Part shown: one piece after another, positions 15,347-24,184 of the stretch | How the letters are laid out: every line of letters starts with the position of its first letter | Numbering within the stretch: position 1 is the first letter of the stretch | DNA from: a virus | IMG/VR virus record: IMGVR_UViG_3300025012_000049 | Coordinates: 1-64,000 of that record | Strand: one strand, 5' to 3' | DNA length: 64,000 bases | Notes under the pieces: model-generated | What the model was told of the DNA's origin: nothing | The model's input: the letters and a program-made list of their open reading frames with translations, nothing else | The model's database searches: none | Program-made: the position numbers and the translations under genes

Positions 15347-17287
15347 GTGAAATTTGGCCCTTTCCAAATAGATATAGGGGATAGCACCAAGAGTTATGAA
15401 GAACTGGTGCAGATTATTAACCGGGAAAAGGGGGCTTCTTTAGAAAACCTTAAAGGAAGCCCCAATCAACAATTGTCTGAATATAAATCATGGGTATTTT
15501 CCTGTGTCAGTTTAATTTCTGAGCGGGTTTCCACCATTCCTTATTATTTTTATCGTACAGATACAGGTGAAGAAGTTACCAGTAAAAATAAAGCTTATAA
15601 AATTTTTACCAAGCCATTTTTTAAACCAAATGATTTAATGACCTTTCGTTTTTTAAAATCCTTCTGTTTATTGCAGTTGGATTTGTGTGGTATGACCTGC
15701 ATCTATAAAGCCAGAAATAAATTGGGCCAAGTTTGGGAATTATGGCCTTTGAATATGAATGATTTTGTTAATATTGAAATTAATAATGATTTTTTAAAAC
15801 CAAAATTAACTTATACTTTCAGATTTGATGACCGGCAGGTAGAGTTTGATAATAGTGAATTGATTGTTATCAATTATCCTAATCCGAAAAACCCTTATTG
15901 GCCCATGAGTCCAATACAGGCACAAGCCTATTCTGTGGATATTGATACTTATGTGGAAATCTATGAGCGGGATTTCTTTAAAAATTCTGCTCGTATTGAT
16001 ATGGCTTTATATACGGACCAAGATATTAATCAGGAAAAAGCTGATGAAATCAAAAATCGTTGGAAATCAAAATATTCGGGGAATTATCATGATGTTGCGG
16101 TTTTAACTTCTGGTTTGAAACCTGTTCCTTTGAAATTTACCAATAAAGATTTTGAATTTTTAAATCTGGCTGGTTGGTCTAAATCTAAGATTTCTTCTTG
16201 TTATAAAGTGCCACTATCTAAATTAGGTGGTGAGGGTGATTCTAATCGGGCAAGTTCAGTAATTGCTGATATTGCTTTTAACCGGGAATGTATTCAACCC
16301 CGTTTAACCTTAATTGATGAAGAATTAACTTATGGAGTTTTGCATGAGTTTGATGAACGTTTAGCTATTCGTCATGAAAACCCTATTCCACGGGATAGAG
16401 ATTTGGAAGTTAAAGAGGCAAGGGTTTATTTATCTTCTCAACCATCAATGGCAATCAATGAATTCAGAAAAGAAATACATGCTCTTCCTCCGGTTAAAGG
16501 CGGAGAAGAGATTCTTGTATCTATTAAAGGTTCTTTGGTACCTTTAAGTCGGGCCAAAGACTTTGTGGATTTATTATTATCGGAAGCACAAGATAATCAA
16601 AATACCTCGACCGATGGTGGAGATGATGAAACTGATCCTATTCGCCACGACGATGATGAAGGCAATGGTAATGCTGATGGCACAGATGATCGAGATGAAA
16701 ACCCGACAGATGGCAGAGCGTTGAATGGGGAAGAAACTATTAATCAGAAATTAAATAAATTTTCTGAGTATGAGCAAGAATTACGAGAAACATGGAATAA
16801 ACTGGTTTTACATATTTTAAATAACACCAATGAACAAACCATCAAACAAGATTTGTCGATGGGTTTATCCAAGATAATTGATAAAACCATCGGGGTTTTA
16901 TTTTTTGGTATGGGAGTAAAACCAATTAACTATGATAGTAAAAATTGGGTATCTCCTATTTCTGAGAAAATGGCATTTGAATATAAAGAATCCATTTTCA
17001 AGTTTAATTCAATGGAAGGTATTGTTTGGGAAGATGTTATCAAGGAACAGTTTAATGGTAATCCACGCATTTCTAAAATAACCAATACTTTATTAAAAGC
17101 TACTATTAACTATGCAAAATGGTTGGTCATGGTCAATCAAGGAATCCCCTTTGATTGGAAAATTAACAGTAATGAGTGTGGTCATCGTGGCCGATTGGAT
17201 AATATCAAGAGCAAACAATTATTCCCTAACCAAGTGCCTAATTTTTCCTGTGATTGTACCATTACGTCAAGAAGTGATGGAGAATAA
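15347..17287 (+). CDS. Portal protein with C-terminal MuF-like extension
   Basis: 646 residues from a GTG start with AAGGAGG 6 bases upstream. Residues about 40-400 match HK97-type portals (YKSWVFSCVSLISERVSTIP, LELWPL-type strands, the GWSKSKISSCYKVP segment), which form the dodecameric DNA channel. A Gly/Asp-rich linker follows (about 420-465). The last 180 residues end in ECGHRG and NFSCDCTI, like the zinc-binding C-terminus of Mu gpF/SPP1 gp7 head-morphogenesis proteins. This suggests a portal-MuF fusion; I am sure of the portal part and less so of the tail. Confidence 0.88.
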   Translation: MKFGPFQIDIGDSTKSYEELVQIINREKGASLENLKGSPNQQLSEYKSWVFSCVSLISERVSTIPYYFYRTDTGEEVTSKNKAYKIFTKPFFKPNDLMTFRFLKSFCLLQLDLCGMTCIYKARNKLGQVWELWPLNMNDFVNIEINNDFLKPKLTYTFRFDDRQVEFDNSELIVINYPNPKNPYWPMSPIQAQAYSVDIDTYVEIYERDFFKNSARIDMALYTDQDINQEKADEIKNRWKSKYSGNYHDVAVLTSGLKPVPLKFTNKDFEFLNLAGWSKSKISSCYKVPLSKLGGEGDSNRASSVIADIAFNRECIQPRLTLIDEELTYGVLHEFDERLAIRHENPIPRDRDLEVKEARVYLSSQPSMAINEFRKEIHALPPVKGGEEILVSIKGSLVPLSRAKDFVDLLLSEAQDNQNTSTDGGDDETDPIRHDDDEGNGNADGTDDRDENPTDGRALNGEETINQKLNKFSEYEQELRETWNKLVLHILNNTNEQTIKQDLSMGLSKIIDKTIGVLFFGMGVKPINYDSKNWVSPISEKMAFEYKESIFKFNSMEGIVWEDVIKEQFNGNPRISKITNTLLKATINYAKWLVMVNQGIPFDWKINSNECGHRGRLDNIKSKQLFPNQVPNFSCDCTITSRSDGE

Positions 17288-17289
17288 AC

Positions 17290-17505
17290 ATGAAATATTT
17301 TATTCTTCTTTTATTTGTATTTTTATCGGGTTGTGCTTCAGTGCATGTGAAAACTGAAAATTGTCAGGCTGATTATTATTCATTGTTTAAAGATATAGAT
17401 GCTGCTACGATTATGGTATGTGGTGGCAATATGGAAATTATAGAAAGTAATAGTAATGTTACAACCATCAATACTGCTTTGGAATTATTAAAATCAGTAC
17501 AATGA
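17290..17505 (+). CDS. Small lipoprotein, 71 aa
   Basis: Signal peptide of 14 residues followed by a lipobox LSGC at residues 12-15, so Cys 15 should be lipidated. The mature part has two more cysteines. The size fits an outer-membrane spanin (Rz1-like) or an exclusion lipoprotein, but it lies in the head block, not the lysis block. It starts 3 bases after the portal stop. Confidence 0.65.
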   Translation: MKYFILLLFVFLSGCASVHVKTENCQADYYSLFKDIDAATIMVCGGNMEIIESNSNVTTINTALELLKSVQ

Positions 17506-17512
17506 GGTTGAT

Positions 17513-17617
17513 ATGAAAAAAATAAAGGATTACTTAGTTTGTTTTTGGTTGGTTATAGTAAGTATTATCGGTTATATTATTGGTTGGTTTGCATTTAATA
17601 AAAACAGGAAAGGGTGA
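17513..17617 (+). CDS. 34-aa single-span membrane peptide
   Basis: ATG at 17513 with GAGG upstream, TGA at 17615-17617. The product has a basic N-terminus (MKKIKDY), one membrane helix (residues 8-28) and a basic end. It lies 7 bases after the lipoprotein gene and 5 before the protease gene. It may pair with the lipoprotein as an inner/outer membrane pair. Confidence 0.5.
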   Translation: MKKIKDYLVCFWLVIVSIIGYIIGWFAFNKNRKG

Positions 17618-17622
17618 AGACA

Positions 17623-19113
17623 ATGGCTTATAGAATTAAAGGTAAAAATGGTTTGCCTATTAAAAAAGATGGGCATTTTCTTTTAGGGTCCGATATGCCA
17701 GTTGTTAAGATTGAACAATTGGATGAAGAAAACATGTCTTTCTTGGCAATTGGTTCCACGGAAGATGAAGATCGAGATAAAGATATTATCCGTATTGCTG
17801 GATGGCAATTGGGTAATTTCAAAAAGAATCCAGTACTCCCATGGAGTCATAATTATTGGGAACCGCCGGTTGGCAAGGCATTGATGGTTAAAAAAGATGT
17901 TGAAAAGAAACAATTGGTGTTTAAACCCCAATTTGACAAGGATGACGATAAAGCCCGTTTGATTTTCAATAAATATAAAAATGGATTTTTGAATACTTTT
18001 TCTGTTGGTTTTATTGGTGTTGAATGTTGTTTACGGGAAGAGGGAAATTATTGGGGTGGTCGGGAATTCACCAAACAGGAACTTTTGGAGATTTCCCCGG
18101 TAACGGTGCCTTGTAATCCCAATGCCAATATGGATGTAAGATCCTTGACGGATGATCTTCCGCCAAATCTTACTCAAATGGGCTATAAGCAATTTATGTG
18201 TAAAACTGAGTCTGGTTTATTTATTCCGGTAACGGATACGGAAATTTACACCAATCCATTTATTATTCCCTTGTGGAACGGTATCAAGGGAATTTATGGT
18301 TCCATGATTGATACCCCTGAAAGTGGCGATAAACAACTGGTTGGTTATGTTTTCCCTGAAGATATGGATGAACAAACTGCTAATGAATTTGTGAAAGCAC
18401 ACACAGACAACAAAGCAAAAGTTAAATATTTTGATATGGGTAAGAAACAAATTGGTGAGGAAGAGTTTGATTTGGAAGTCGTGGAGGAAGTGGAAGAAAA
18501 GGAAATTTCCGATGACTCTATTGAAACGGAAGAAATTTCAACTGAGGTTGAAGAAGAAAAGACAGAGGAGAATGTTGAAAATAAGGAAGAGTTGGAAGAA
18601 GAACAAAAAGAACCGTTTATTGAAGTAACAATATCTATTATTGATACAGAAGGTAAAGAGGTTAAATCCCGTAAGGAAAAAATTCAAAAGGAGGATATTA
18701 AGGAAGAAGATATTGATAAATTGTTTGAATCTGTTTTAGCTGAGGATACAGCCGATGATGGAGAAATGAAAATATCTGATAAACAAATGGATGAAATTGT
18801 AGAACGAGTAAAGAAATCTGTTGAAAAAGAAAACGAAGTAGATAATAATGACAATAGTAATTCTGAGATTGTGCTTGCTGAAGAATCAGAAGAGTCAAAA
18901 AATGGTGAAGTTTTAGAATTTGATGAATCACTGTTCTCCCCTGTCAGTGATGATGATAATTCGGAAGATTTCATCGAAATTGACGATAAAGATTTTTCAG
19001 AGGTTAAATCACAGATGAAAAAAGGCAGTATAGGTAGTATTGGTTTAAAAGAAGTTTTGGAACAATCGGTAAAATCGGTGTTAGATAATTTTTCTGGAAA
19101 ATTGGAAGACTAA
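17623..19113 (+). CDS. Prohead maturation protease (HK97/S78 type) fused to an acidic scaffold-like tail
   Basis: 496 residues from ATG 17623 (GGAAAGG upstream; an in-frame GTG at 17614 overlaps the previous gene and has no site). The protease occupies about 1-180 with catalytic His 76 in WSHNYWEPPVGKA and Ser 127 in NTFSVGF. Residues 290-496 are highly acidic and Lys/Glu-rich, likely coiled coil. HK97-type heads need a scaffold, and no separate scaffold gene lies before the capsid gene, so the tail probably serves as scaffold and is removed by self-cleavage. Confidence 0.85.
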   Translation: MAYRIKGKNGLPIKKDGHFLLGSDMPVVKIEQLDEENMSFLAIGSTEDEDRDKDIIRIAGWQLGNFKKNPVLPWSHNYWEPPVGKALMVKKDVEKKQLVFKPQFDKDDDKARLIFNKYKNGFLNTFSVGFIGVECCLREEGNYWGGREFTKQELLEISPVTVPCNPNANMDVRSLTDDLPPNLTQMGYKQFMCKTESGLFIPVTDTEIYTNPFIIPLWNGIKGIYGSMIDTPESGDKQLVGYVFPEDMDEQTANEFVKAHTDNKAKVKYFDMGKKQIGEEEFDLEVVEEVEEKEISDDSIETEEISTEVEEEKTEENVENKEELEEEQKEPFIEVTISIIDTEGKEVKSRKEKIQKEDIKEEDIDKLFESVLAEDTADDGEMKISDKQMDEIVERVKKSVEKENEVDNNDNSNSEIVLAEESEESKNGEVLEFDESLFSPVSDDDNSEDFIEIDDKDFSEVKSQMKKGSIGSIGLKEVLEQSVKSVLDNFSGKLED

Positions 19114-19140
19114 AAAATAAATACATGGAGGAAATGAAAA

Positions 19141-20379
19141 ATGAAATTGACTAAAGAAGACCTTATTAAGATGTTGGACGAGCAACTTAAATCTCATGTT
19201 GCCGGTGATGATTTTGGGAAAATGGTACAGGATGTTATTGGCAAACACATTGCTTCTCTGCAAAGTGATGTAGCACAGCCGTTTGGTACGACTTCTAAAG
19301 CTATGTTGGCTGGTCTGCCGTTTATTAAGATGGATGGTGATTTTATTTCCACCAAGCAGGGTTCCATTATTAATATGAAGAATAAACAGAATCCTTGGGT
19401 ACAGGTTTCCGAAGAACTTGGTGCATGGGCTAAAGATTTTGCTAGTTATTTGAAAACTGGCAGTGTTTCTAAACTGCTGTCGGAAGGTGTTGATAGTGCT
19501 GGTGGTTATCTGGTTCCTGCTGAATTCCGTGCCATTATGATTATGTGGGATGCTCTGCCGACTTTGGTTTGGCAGCGGGCTACCGTGTGGCCGATGAATG
19601 GTGAAAAACTTGGTTTCCCGAAACTGCAACAGGATGCCGATGTAGAGTCTGCCAGCTTTGATCCGTTTGCTGGTGTGTCGTTCAGTTGGACGGAAGAAGG
19701 TGGTGAAAAAGGTTCGACGCAGCCTAATTTCGGTCTGGTGGAAATGGTGGCTCACGAACTTTCTGGTTATACGGAAGTTACCAATACTCTGCTTGAGTCT
19801 TCGGCGGTCAATCTGGTGAATTTCTTGACCCGTATTTTCCGTGCCGCTTGGTACTGGATTACGGACAAAACATTTATTCAAGGTACTGGTGGGAAACAAC
19901 CGTTGGGGATTATCAACGATCCTTCGGTGTTCACGGTTAATCGTCAAACCGCTTCCAATGTTGAAGTTGATGACGTTCTGAATATGGAAGCCAAACTTCC
20001 GGCAGTGTTTGATGAAGGTTCGGTATGGTTTATTTCCAAAAAAGCCCGTGCCAATCTGCGTGGTCAGAAAGTTTCTGCCAATAGTAAAGAATTGGTTCTT
20101 CAGGAAACTTTTGGAAATATTTCCGATGGTTATAATATGACCATTCTTGGTCGTCCGGCTGTTCTGGCGGATGGTAAGATTCCGACTCTTGGTACTGATG
20201 GTGATGTTATCCTTGGTAACTGGTCGCATTATTACATTGGTTTCCCGCAGGAATTCGCAATGGATTCCAGTAAACATTTCCAATTCCGTAAAAACCGCAC
20301 TTCGCTCCGTTGTGCTGGTCGGGTTGATGGCGTGGCAGCTCAGGCACAGGCGTTCGTGATCTTGGGCGGTGTCTCTTAA
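19141..20379 (+). CDS. Major capsid protein, HK97 fold
   Basis: 412 residues. Residues 1-115 look like a cleavable delta domain. The mature part starts around DSAGGYLVPAEF (118-129), the usual opening of Phage_capsid (PF05065) proteins, and continues with the E-loop/P-domain pattern (WTEEGGEKGSTQPNF, DKTFIQGTGGKQPLGI) and an LGR-type A-domain end. GGAGGAAATGAAA places the start. Codon choice is markedly GC-richer at third positions than in neighbours, as expected for the most abundant protein. A terminator-like hairpin follows. Confidence 0.93.
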   Translation: MKLTKEDLIKMLDEQLKSHVAGDDFGKMVQDVIGKHIASLQSDVAQPFGTTSKAMLAGLPFIKMDGDFISTKQGSIINMKNKQNPWVQVSEELGAWAKDFASYLKTGSVSKLLSEGVDSAGGYLVPAEFRAIMIMWDALPTLVWQRATVWPMNGEKLGFPKLQQDADVESASFDPFAGVSFSWTEEGGEKGSTQPNFGLVEMVAHELSGYTEVTNTLLESSAVNLVNFLTRIFRAAWYWITDKTFIQGTGGKQPLGIINDPSVFTVNRQTASNVEVDDVLNMEAKLPAVFDEGSVWFISKKARANLRGQKVSANSKELVLQETFGNISDGYNMTILGRPAVLADGKIPTLGTDGDVILGNWSHYYIGFPQEFAMDSSKHFQFRKNRTSLRCAGRVDGVAAQAQAFVILGGVS

Positions 20380-20402
20380 TAGAAAACAAATTTTTTCATA
20401 GT

Positions 20403-20432
20403 GTGGGGATTTGAAATACAATCCCCACTTTT
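20403..20432 (+). terminator. Terminator or attenuator after the capsid gene
   Basis: GTGGGGAT (20403-20410) pairs with ATCCCCAC (20421-20428), followed by TTTT. Lying between capsid and decoration genes, it may lower downstream expression or protect the capsid mRNA 3' end. Confidence 0.7.
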
Positions 20433-20463
20433 CAAAAAATAAACTGATGGAGGATATAGAAAA

Positions 20464-20907
20464 ATGTACGATATTATTTCCAATAATAAGGTTGAAATTA
20501 TTCGTTCGGTGGCTGATGAAGCTGCTGGTGCAGCCGCCAATTCCCCGACTACTGAAATTGATCTTTATACTGGTGGTCTTGCTAATCGTGCTTTGTTGAT
20601 TATTGATGTTACTAGCGTTGGTACGGGTGGAACTTTGGATCTGGTTGTTCAGGATTCCGATGATGATTCCACCTATGATGCGGACTTTATCACCATTCCG
20701 CAAATTACTGAAACTGGTCTTTATCTGGTGGTTATTGATGATCCTAAACGGTATCTGCGGGTGAATCATGATGTTGATACCGATACGGTGAATTGGGGTG
20801 CTTATCTGGTGACGTTTGAAGAGCAACGTTGTCCGGTAACGCAAACTGGTACGGTTCTGACGGGTACTTATGGTTCCGGCCGTAGCCCGAAAGTTGCCAC
20901 GGCTTAA
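20464..20907 (+). CDS. Probable head decoration protein, 147 aa
   Basis: Beta-rich, acidic protein (LDLVVQDSDDDSTYDADF, GLYLVVIDDPKRYLRVNHD) with codon bias matching the capsid gene, so it is probably made in large amounts. GGAGG precedes the ATG. The place right after the capsid gene and the fold pattern fit a cement/decoration protein. A strong terminator follows. No exact family recognised. Confidence 0.6.
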   Translation: MYDIISNNKVEIIRSVADEAAGAAANSPTTEIDLYTGGLANRALLIIDVTSVGTGGTLDLVVQDSDDDSTYDADFITIPQITETGLYLVVIDDPKRYLRVNHDVDTDTVNWGAYLVTFEEQRCPVTQTGTVLTGTYGSGRSPKVATA

Positions 20908-20934
20908 CGCATTAACAGTTGTAATGCAGTATGC

Positions 20935-20966
20935 AGGGGTGTGGGATTTTCCTGCACCCCTTTTTT
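20935..20966 (+). terminator. Intrinsic terminator after the decoration gene
   Basis: AGGGGTG (20935-20941) pairs with CACCCCT (20955-20961), running into six T's. It ends the high-expression capsid-decoration segment. Confidence 0.8.
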
Positions 20967-21000
20967 AAAATTAATTTATCAGAGAGATAGAGAGGCAAAA

Positions 21001-21252
21001 ATGAAGGTAAAAATCCTAGATGTTGATTTAATCAGGCGTTATGGCAATAGTATTATTGATATGAATGACATGCTGGCATTTAGTTTACAGAAACAAAATA
21101 AAGTAAAAATCATTGACACATTACCAGAAAAAGAATTACCTGATAGTGGTACTGTTCTGATTTTTGCTAATGGCAATAAAGAAAAAGAAATTGATAAAAA
21201 TAAAAGAATACCGGATGTTGATGAACCATTATTTCCACAAATAAATATGTAA
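21001..21252 (+). CDS. Hypothetical head-region protein, 83 aa
   Basis: Start set at 21001 (MKVKILDVDL) with GAGAGG upstream; a longer reading would run through the terminator. Small charged protein, no family recognised. Position between decoration and connector genes suggests a head role or none in the virion. Confidence 0.6.
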   Translation: MKVKILDVDLIRRYGNSIIDMNDMLAFSLQKQNKVKIIDTLPEKELPDSGTVLIFANGNKEKEIDKNKRIPDVDEPLFPQINM

Positions 21253-21264
21253 AGGAATAAACCA

Positions 21265-21921
21265 ATGTCTCTTCTTTCCTTTGCTTTAATAGATACAGAT
21301 TATTATAAAACCATGATGGGTTTATCCAGTTTAGACCAAGCAACCACGGATAAAGTCATCAATCTAATAAATAAGGCAACTGTAGCCTTTGAGGACTTCT
21401 GTAATCGGCCTTTAAAAGCTAGAACCTTTGATTATGCTCCTTTGGATGGTCAAGGACAGGATAATGCTGATTACAGTGAACGTTATGCCATTTTTGACGG
21501 TATAACGGGTGTTGAGTTTTATTTCCCCACCTATCCGGTTAACTCAGTAACCAGTTTTTATATTAATGATGTAGAAATTATTGCTGCTACAGATTACAGT
21601 GATTTGACCGGATATCATCTAAAAAATGCTGTGGGTAAATTGGTTTATTACGGAAGTTTTTATTATGGTTATGTAAAGAATATAAAAGCCAAATGGAATG
21701 GTGGTTATACGGCCAATCACGCTGAATTGGAAGAATTAAAATACTTATGTTTTGATATGGTTAGAACCTTGGTTAATGTGCCAAATAATCCTAATCTACA
21801 GTCTGAGAAAATAGGTAATTATTCTTATACCAATTATTCTCCATTGATGTTGAAAGAAATGCAGGGATTAAATGCACAGATTTTTTCTGATTTAAGACGA
21901 TATCGGAAAGAGGTCATCTGA
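21265..21921 (+). CDS. Head-tail connector (adaptor), HK97 gp6-like
   Basis: 218 residues. Helical N-terminus (LDQATTDKVINLINKATVAFEDFCNR), a beta insert and a helical C-terminus with a LRRYRK end fit gp6/gp15-type adaptor proteins that form the first ring below the portal. Gene order (capsid, adaptor, closure, gp10-like, terminator) supports it. Confidence 0.75.
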   Translation: MSLLSFALIDTDYYKTMMGLSSLDQATTDKVINLINKATVAFEDFCNRPLKARTFDYAPLDGQGQDNADYSERYAIFDGITGVEFYFPTYPVNSVTSFYINDVEIIAATDYSDLTGYHLKNAVGKLVYYGSFYYGYVKNIKAKWNGGYTANHAELEELKYLCFDMVRTLVNVPNNPNLQSEKIGNYSYTNYSPLMLKEMQGLNAQIFSDLRRYRKEVI

Positions 21922-21922
21922 T

Positions 21923-22261
21923 ATGAATCTTTTAAATCAAACCTGTAAAATTGAACGGGCAACCGTTACCAAGAATGATTATAAACAATCGGTAAAAACA
22001 TGGAGTACCATTGGTGCTACTGTTTCCTGTAATATTCAGCAGGATCGTTCTGTGGTGAGTAATTTTAATCAGGAAAATTCAGGTCAAGTTACCACGGGGA
22101 GATATTTGGGATTTTTTGAAACAACCCAAGATATAAGGAAAGGAGATAAAATTACTTGGTCAAGTATTGTCTTATTTGTGGATGGAATACCATCACCAAT
22201 ATTTGCATCTGGTAGTTCTTCACACCATCTGGAAGTAGCTTTATCAGTTGAGGAAACCTGA
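21923..22261 (+). CDS. Head closure / head-tail joining protein
   Basis: 112-residue beta-barrel-like protein. The opening CKIERATVTKNDYKQ and the GDKITWSS turn are typical of phage head-closure (SPP1 gp16-like) proteins. The ATG lies 1 base after the adaptor stop. Confidence 0.65.
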   Translation: MNLLNQTCKIERATVTKNDYKQSVKTWSTIGATVSCNIQQDRSVVSNFNQENSGQVTTGRYLGFFETTQDIRKGDKITWSSIVLFVDGIPSPIFASGSSSHHLEVALSVEET

Positions 22262-22264
22262 TAA

Positions 22265-23011
22265 ATGACTATTAAACATGACATAGCAGAAGAACGTATC
22301 CGCATAGGTAAAGCTGTCCAAAAAAGTAAATTGGGCAGAGCTATAGCTGAAAATATTCTAAATCCAATTTTAAATTCAATAGATTTGGAAATGGAAAAAA
22401 CAGCACAATGGATAGGTGAATTTGTAGTTGCTACAATAAGGGAAAATATATTAAACAGCACACCGTCTGGTAGAGAATATACAGTGGTATTGGTTGAAGA
22501 TAATGGTGATAAAAATAAATACACTGAATTAGGCTCTTATACAGCTTCAGCACCGGGACAACCACCAGCATCATTTGATAGTGGTCTAGGCGTTCCAACT
22601 GGTACATTATTTGATTCCATATCATTTGAGATAGATGAAACAGGCAGAGTCAGGGTTGGTGTTTTTGATTCAGTTGGAACAGAATATCAATCTTTATTTT
22701 ATGCGGGTGGAAAAATATTTATATCCAGAGGTAAAGGTAAAAAAACCCCGGTAGAAATATATGCTAATGCTTTAGATGTTGGTGCTGCTTCTGATGGATG
22801 GTCAGTTGATGAACGTCCTTGGTTTCGTAGCATTATGGAAGAATTAAGACCACAAATAAGAACTATAATCAGAGATAGATTACATAGAGCAATGAAAAGA
22901 GCAACCAGAAGTAAAGGTGCAAAAACTGCTATTTATTTCCGTGTCTACTTTGATAATAAAAAGGCTTTGGATGTTTCCAAAGGTTATGATAATGAGTGGT
23001 GGGAGGATTGA
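22265..23011 (+). CDS. Tail component, HK97 gp10-like
   Basis: 248 residues. The helical start with TAQWIGEFVVATIRENILNSTPSG and the later SIMEELRPQIRTIIRDRLHRAMKR helix fit the HK97-gp10 family of neck/tail-completion proteins. The middle APGQPPASFDSG motif (a proline-rich loop) is typical. It starts 3 bases after the closure gene. Confidence 0.75.
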   Translation: MTIKHDIAEERIRIGKAVQKSKLGRAIAENILNPILNSIDLEMEKTAQWIGEFVVATIRENILNSTPSGREYTVVLVEDNGDKNKYTELGSYTASAPGQPPASFDSGLGVPTGTLFDSISFEIDETGRVRVGVFDSVGTEYQSLFYAGGKIFISRGKGKKTPVEIYANALDVGAASDGWSVDERPWFRSIMEELRPQIRTIIRDRLHRAMKRATRSKGAKTAIYFRVYFDNKKALDVSKGYDNEWWED

Positions 23012-23014
23012 GTT

Positions 23015-23455
23015 ATGTTGGAAATCCAAGCTGAAATTGTCGATATATTAGTCAATGATGCTATTCTTCAAGGTTTAACTGGATATACTCTATCCGATGA
23101 ACGAGTTTATGCTTGGAACCCTTCAGAAGATGTTATATACTCAAGTAGTAAAAAAGCAGCTATATTTTATCGAATGGCATTAGGAAAAAGACCTAATAGA
23201 TGGTCTTATCCTAAACAATTTGTCAATGGCTCTTTGTTTTTTAAAGTTGTTTCCATAGATCAGGAAACTACGGATAAAGTAGCTGAACGATTAACTGATT
23301 TATTTGATACGCAAAAAATAGAAACAACCAATTGGCGCATTAACCATTGTGAGTTGGTATCCAGAAATGATGCACAAACCGAAGGAGCACCATCAAATAC
23401 ACAATGGGTAAAAATGGTAAGTTTCATGTTGTCTAATATTTTTAAAAGAACTTGA
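23015..23455 (+). CDS. Tail terminator protein
   Basis: 146-residue alpha/beta protein: an N-terminal helix (EIQAEIVDILVNDAILQGL), strands and a late helix (TDKVAERLTDLFD), like DUF3168/gpU-type tail-terminator rings that stop tail-tube growth. Position right before the tube gene supports this. Confidence 0.65.
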   Translation: MLEIQAEIVDILVNDAILQGLTGYTLSDERVYAWNPSEDVIYSSSKKAAIFYRMALGKRPNRWSYPKQFVNGSLFFKVVSIDQETTDKVAERLTDLFDTQKIETTNWRINHCELVSRNDAQTEGAPSNTQWVKMVSFMLSNIFKRT

Positions 23456-23584
23456 TTTATTTTTTACTGGTAAATGCTTTTCAGCTAAATACTATTTAAA
23501 AAATAAATCAAACAAAGGGGAGAAACAAAAAGTAGTTACAGGGGAATAGTAAGATAATAAAAAATACAATAAAGGAGAATGAAC

Positions 23585-24097
23585 ATGACTGTATATGCAA
23601 CTGCATTTGATTCTGATAATATTTCGATTGGTCCTGCTTATATCTATTTTGCTGGACGGCATATTGGACATACCTATGGTGGTGTGTCTATTTCCATTAC
23701 CCAAAACGTTTATGAATTGAAATCTGACCAATACGGGGAAACCCCGGTACGTGTGTTGGATGCCGGTCTGGTTTTGGAAGTTACGGTTAATCTGACGGAA
23801 TCCACCTTTGATAACCTGAAAATGTTGTTTGCTTCAGCTACTGACCAAACGACTTATCTTACTTTTGGTAAGCCGGTTGGTGGGGCAATTACAACGGGTG
23901 AATTGGTTATTGAGCCAATTGATGGTTCTGATATTTTCCAGATTTATAAAGCGGCTCCGAATATTGGTGGTGCGGTTGAAGTGGCATTTACCACGGATTC
24001 GCAAAGAGTATTTGCCTGCAAGTTTGTTGGGCTTATCGATGACTCAAGGGCAGCTGGGGACCAACTCTTCCGAGTTAGTGGGTTTTCAAGTCCCTGA
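23585..24097 (+). CDS. Major tail tube protein
   Basis: 170 residues. Start set at 23585 because AAGGAG (23572-23577) is 7 bases away; the ATG at 23579 is too close. Beta-rich sequence with YELKSDQYGETPVRVLDAG and EVTVNLTESTFDNLKMLF patterns is typical of siphovirus tube proteins. Codon bias resembles the capsid gene, consistent with high expression. Followed by a large hairpin and a homing endonuclease gene. Confidence 0.85.
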   Translation: MTVYATAFDSDNISIGPAYIYFAGRHIGHTYGGVSISITQNVYELKSDQYGETPVRVLDAGLVLEVTVNLTESTFDNLKMLFASATDQTTYLTFGKPVGGAITTGELVIEPIDGSDIFQIYKAAPNIGGAVEVAFTTDSQRVFACKFVGLIDDSRAAGDQLFRVSGFSSP

Positions 24098-24113
24098 TTG
24101 ACTTTCTACTAAA

Positions 24114-24164
24114 AGGGGTGTATAAAGCATATAGGTCAGTTAGCCTATTTCTTTATACACCTCT
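24114..24164. repeat. 51-base hairpin between tube gene and homing endonuclease gene
   Basis: Outer arms 24114-24127 and 24151-24164 pair over 14 bases with one G-U/G-T irregularity; inner arms ATAGG and CCTAT extend it. No T-run follows, so it is not a standard terminator. It may protect the tube mRNA or isolate the endonuclease gene. Confidence 0.6.
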
Positions 24165-24184
24165 CAGTGGAAAGGAAAATTATC

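Noticed and set aside
20403-20432. Capsid-decoration hairpin as a riboswitch
   Set aside because: It is only a short GC stem with a T-run; no conserved aptamer structure is visible.
19081-20844. 587-codon open frame antisense to the capsid gene
   Set aside because: It is a shadow of the capsid and decoration genes: their G/C-rich, biased codons leave few stops on the other strand. The product is low-complexity (Asn/Ile/Arg/His-rich) with no ribosome site, and crosses two genes and a terminator.
23456-23584. Promoter in the gap before the tube gene
   Set aside because: Some -10-like AT boxes are present but no matching -35 at a proper distance.
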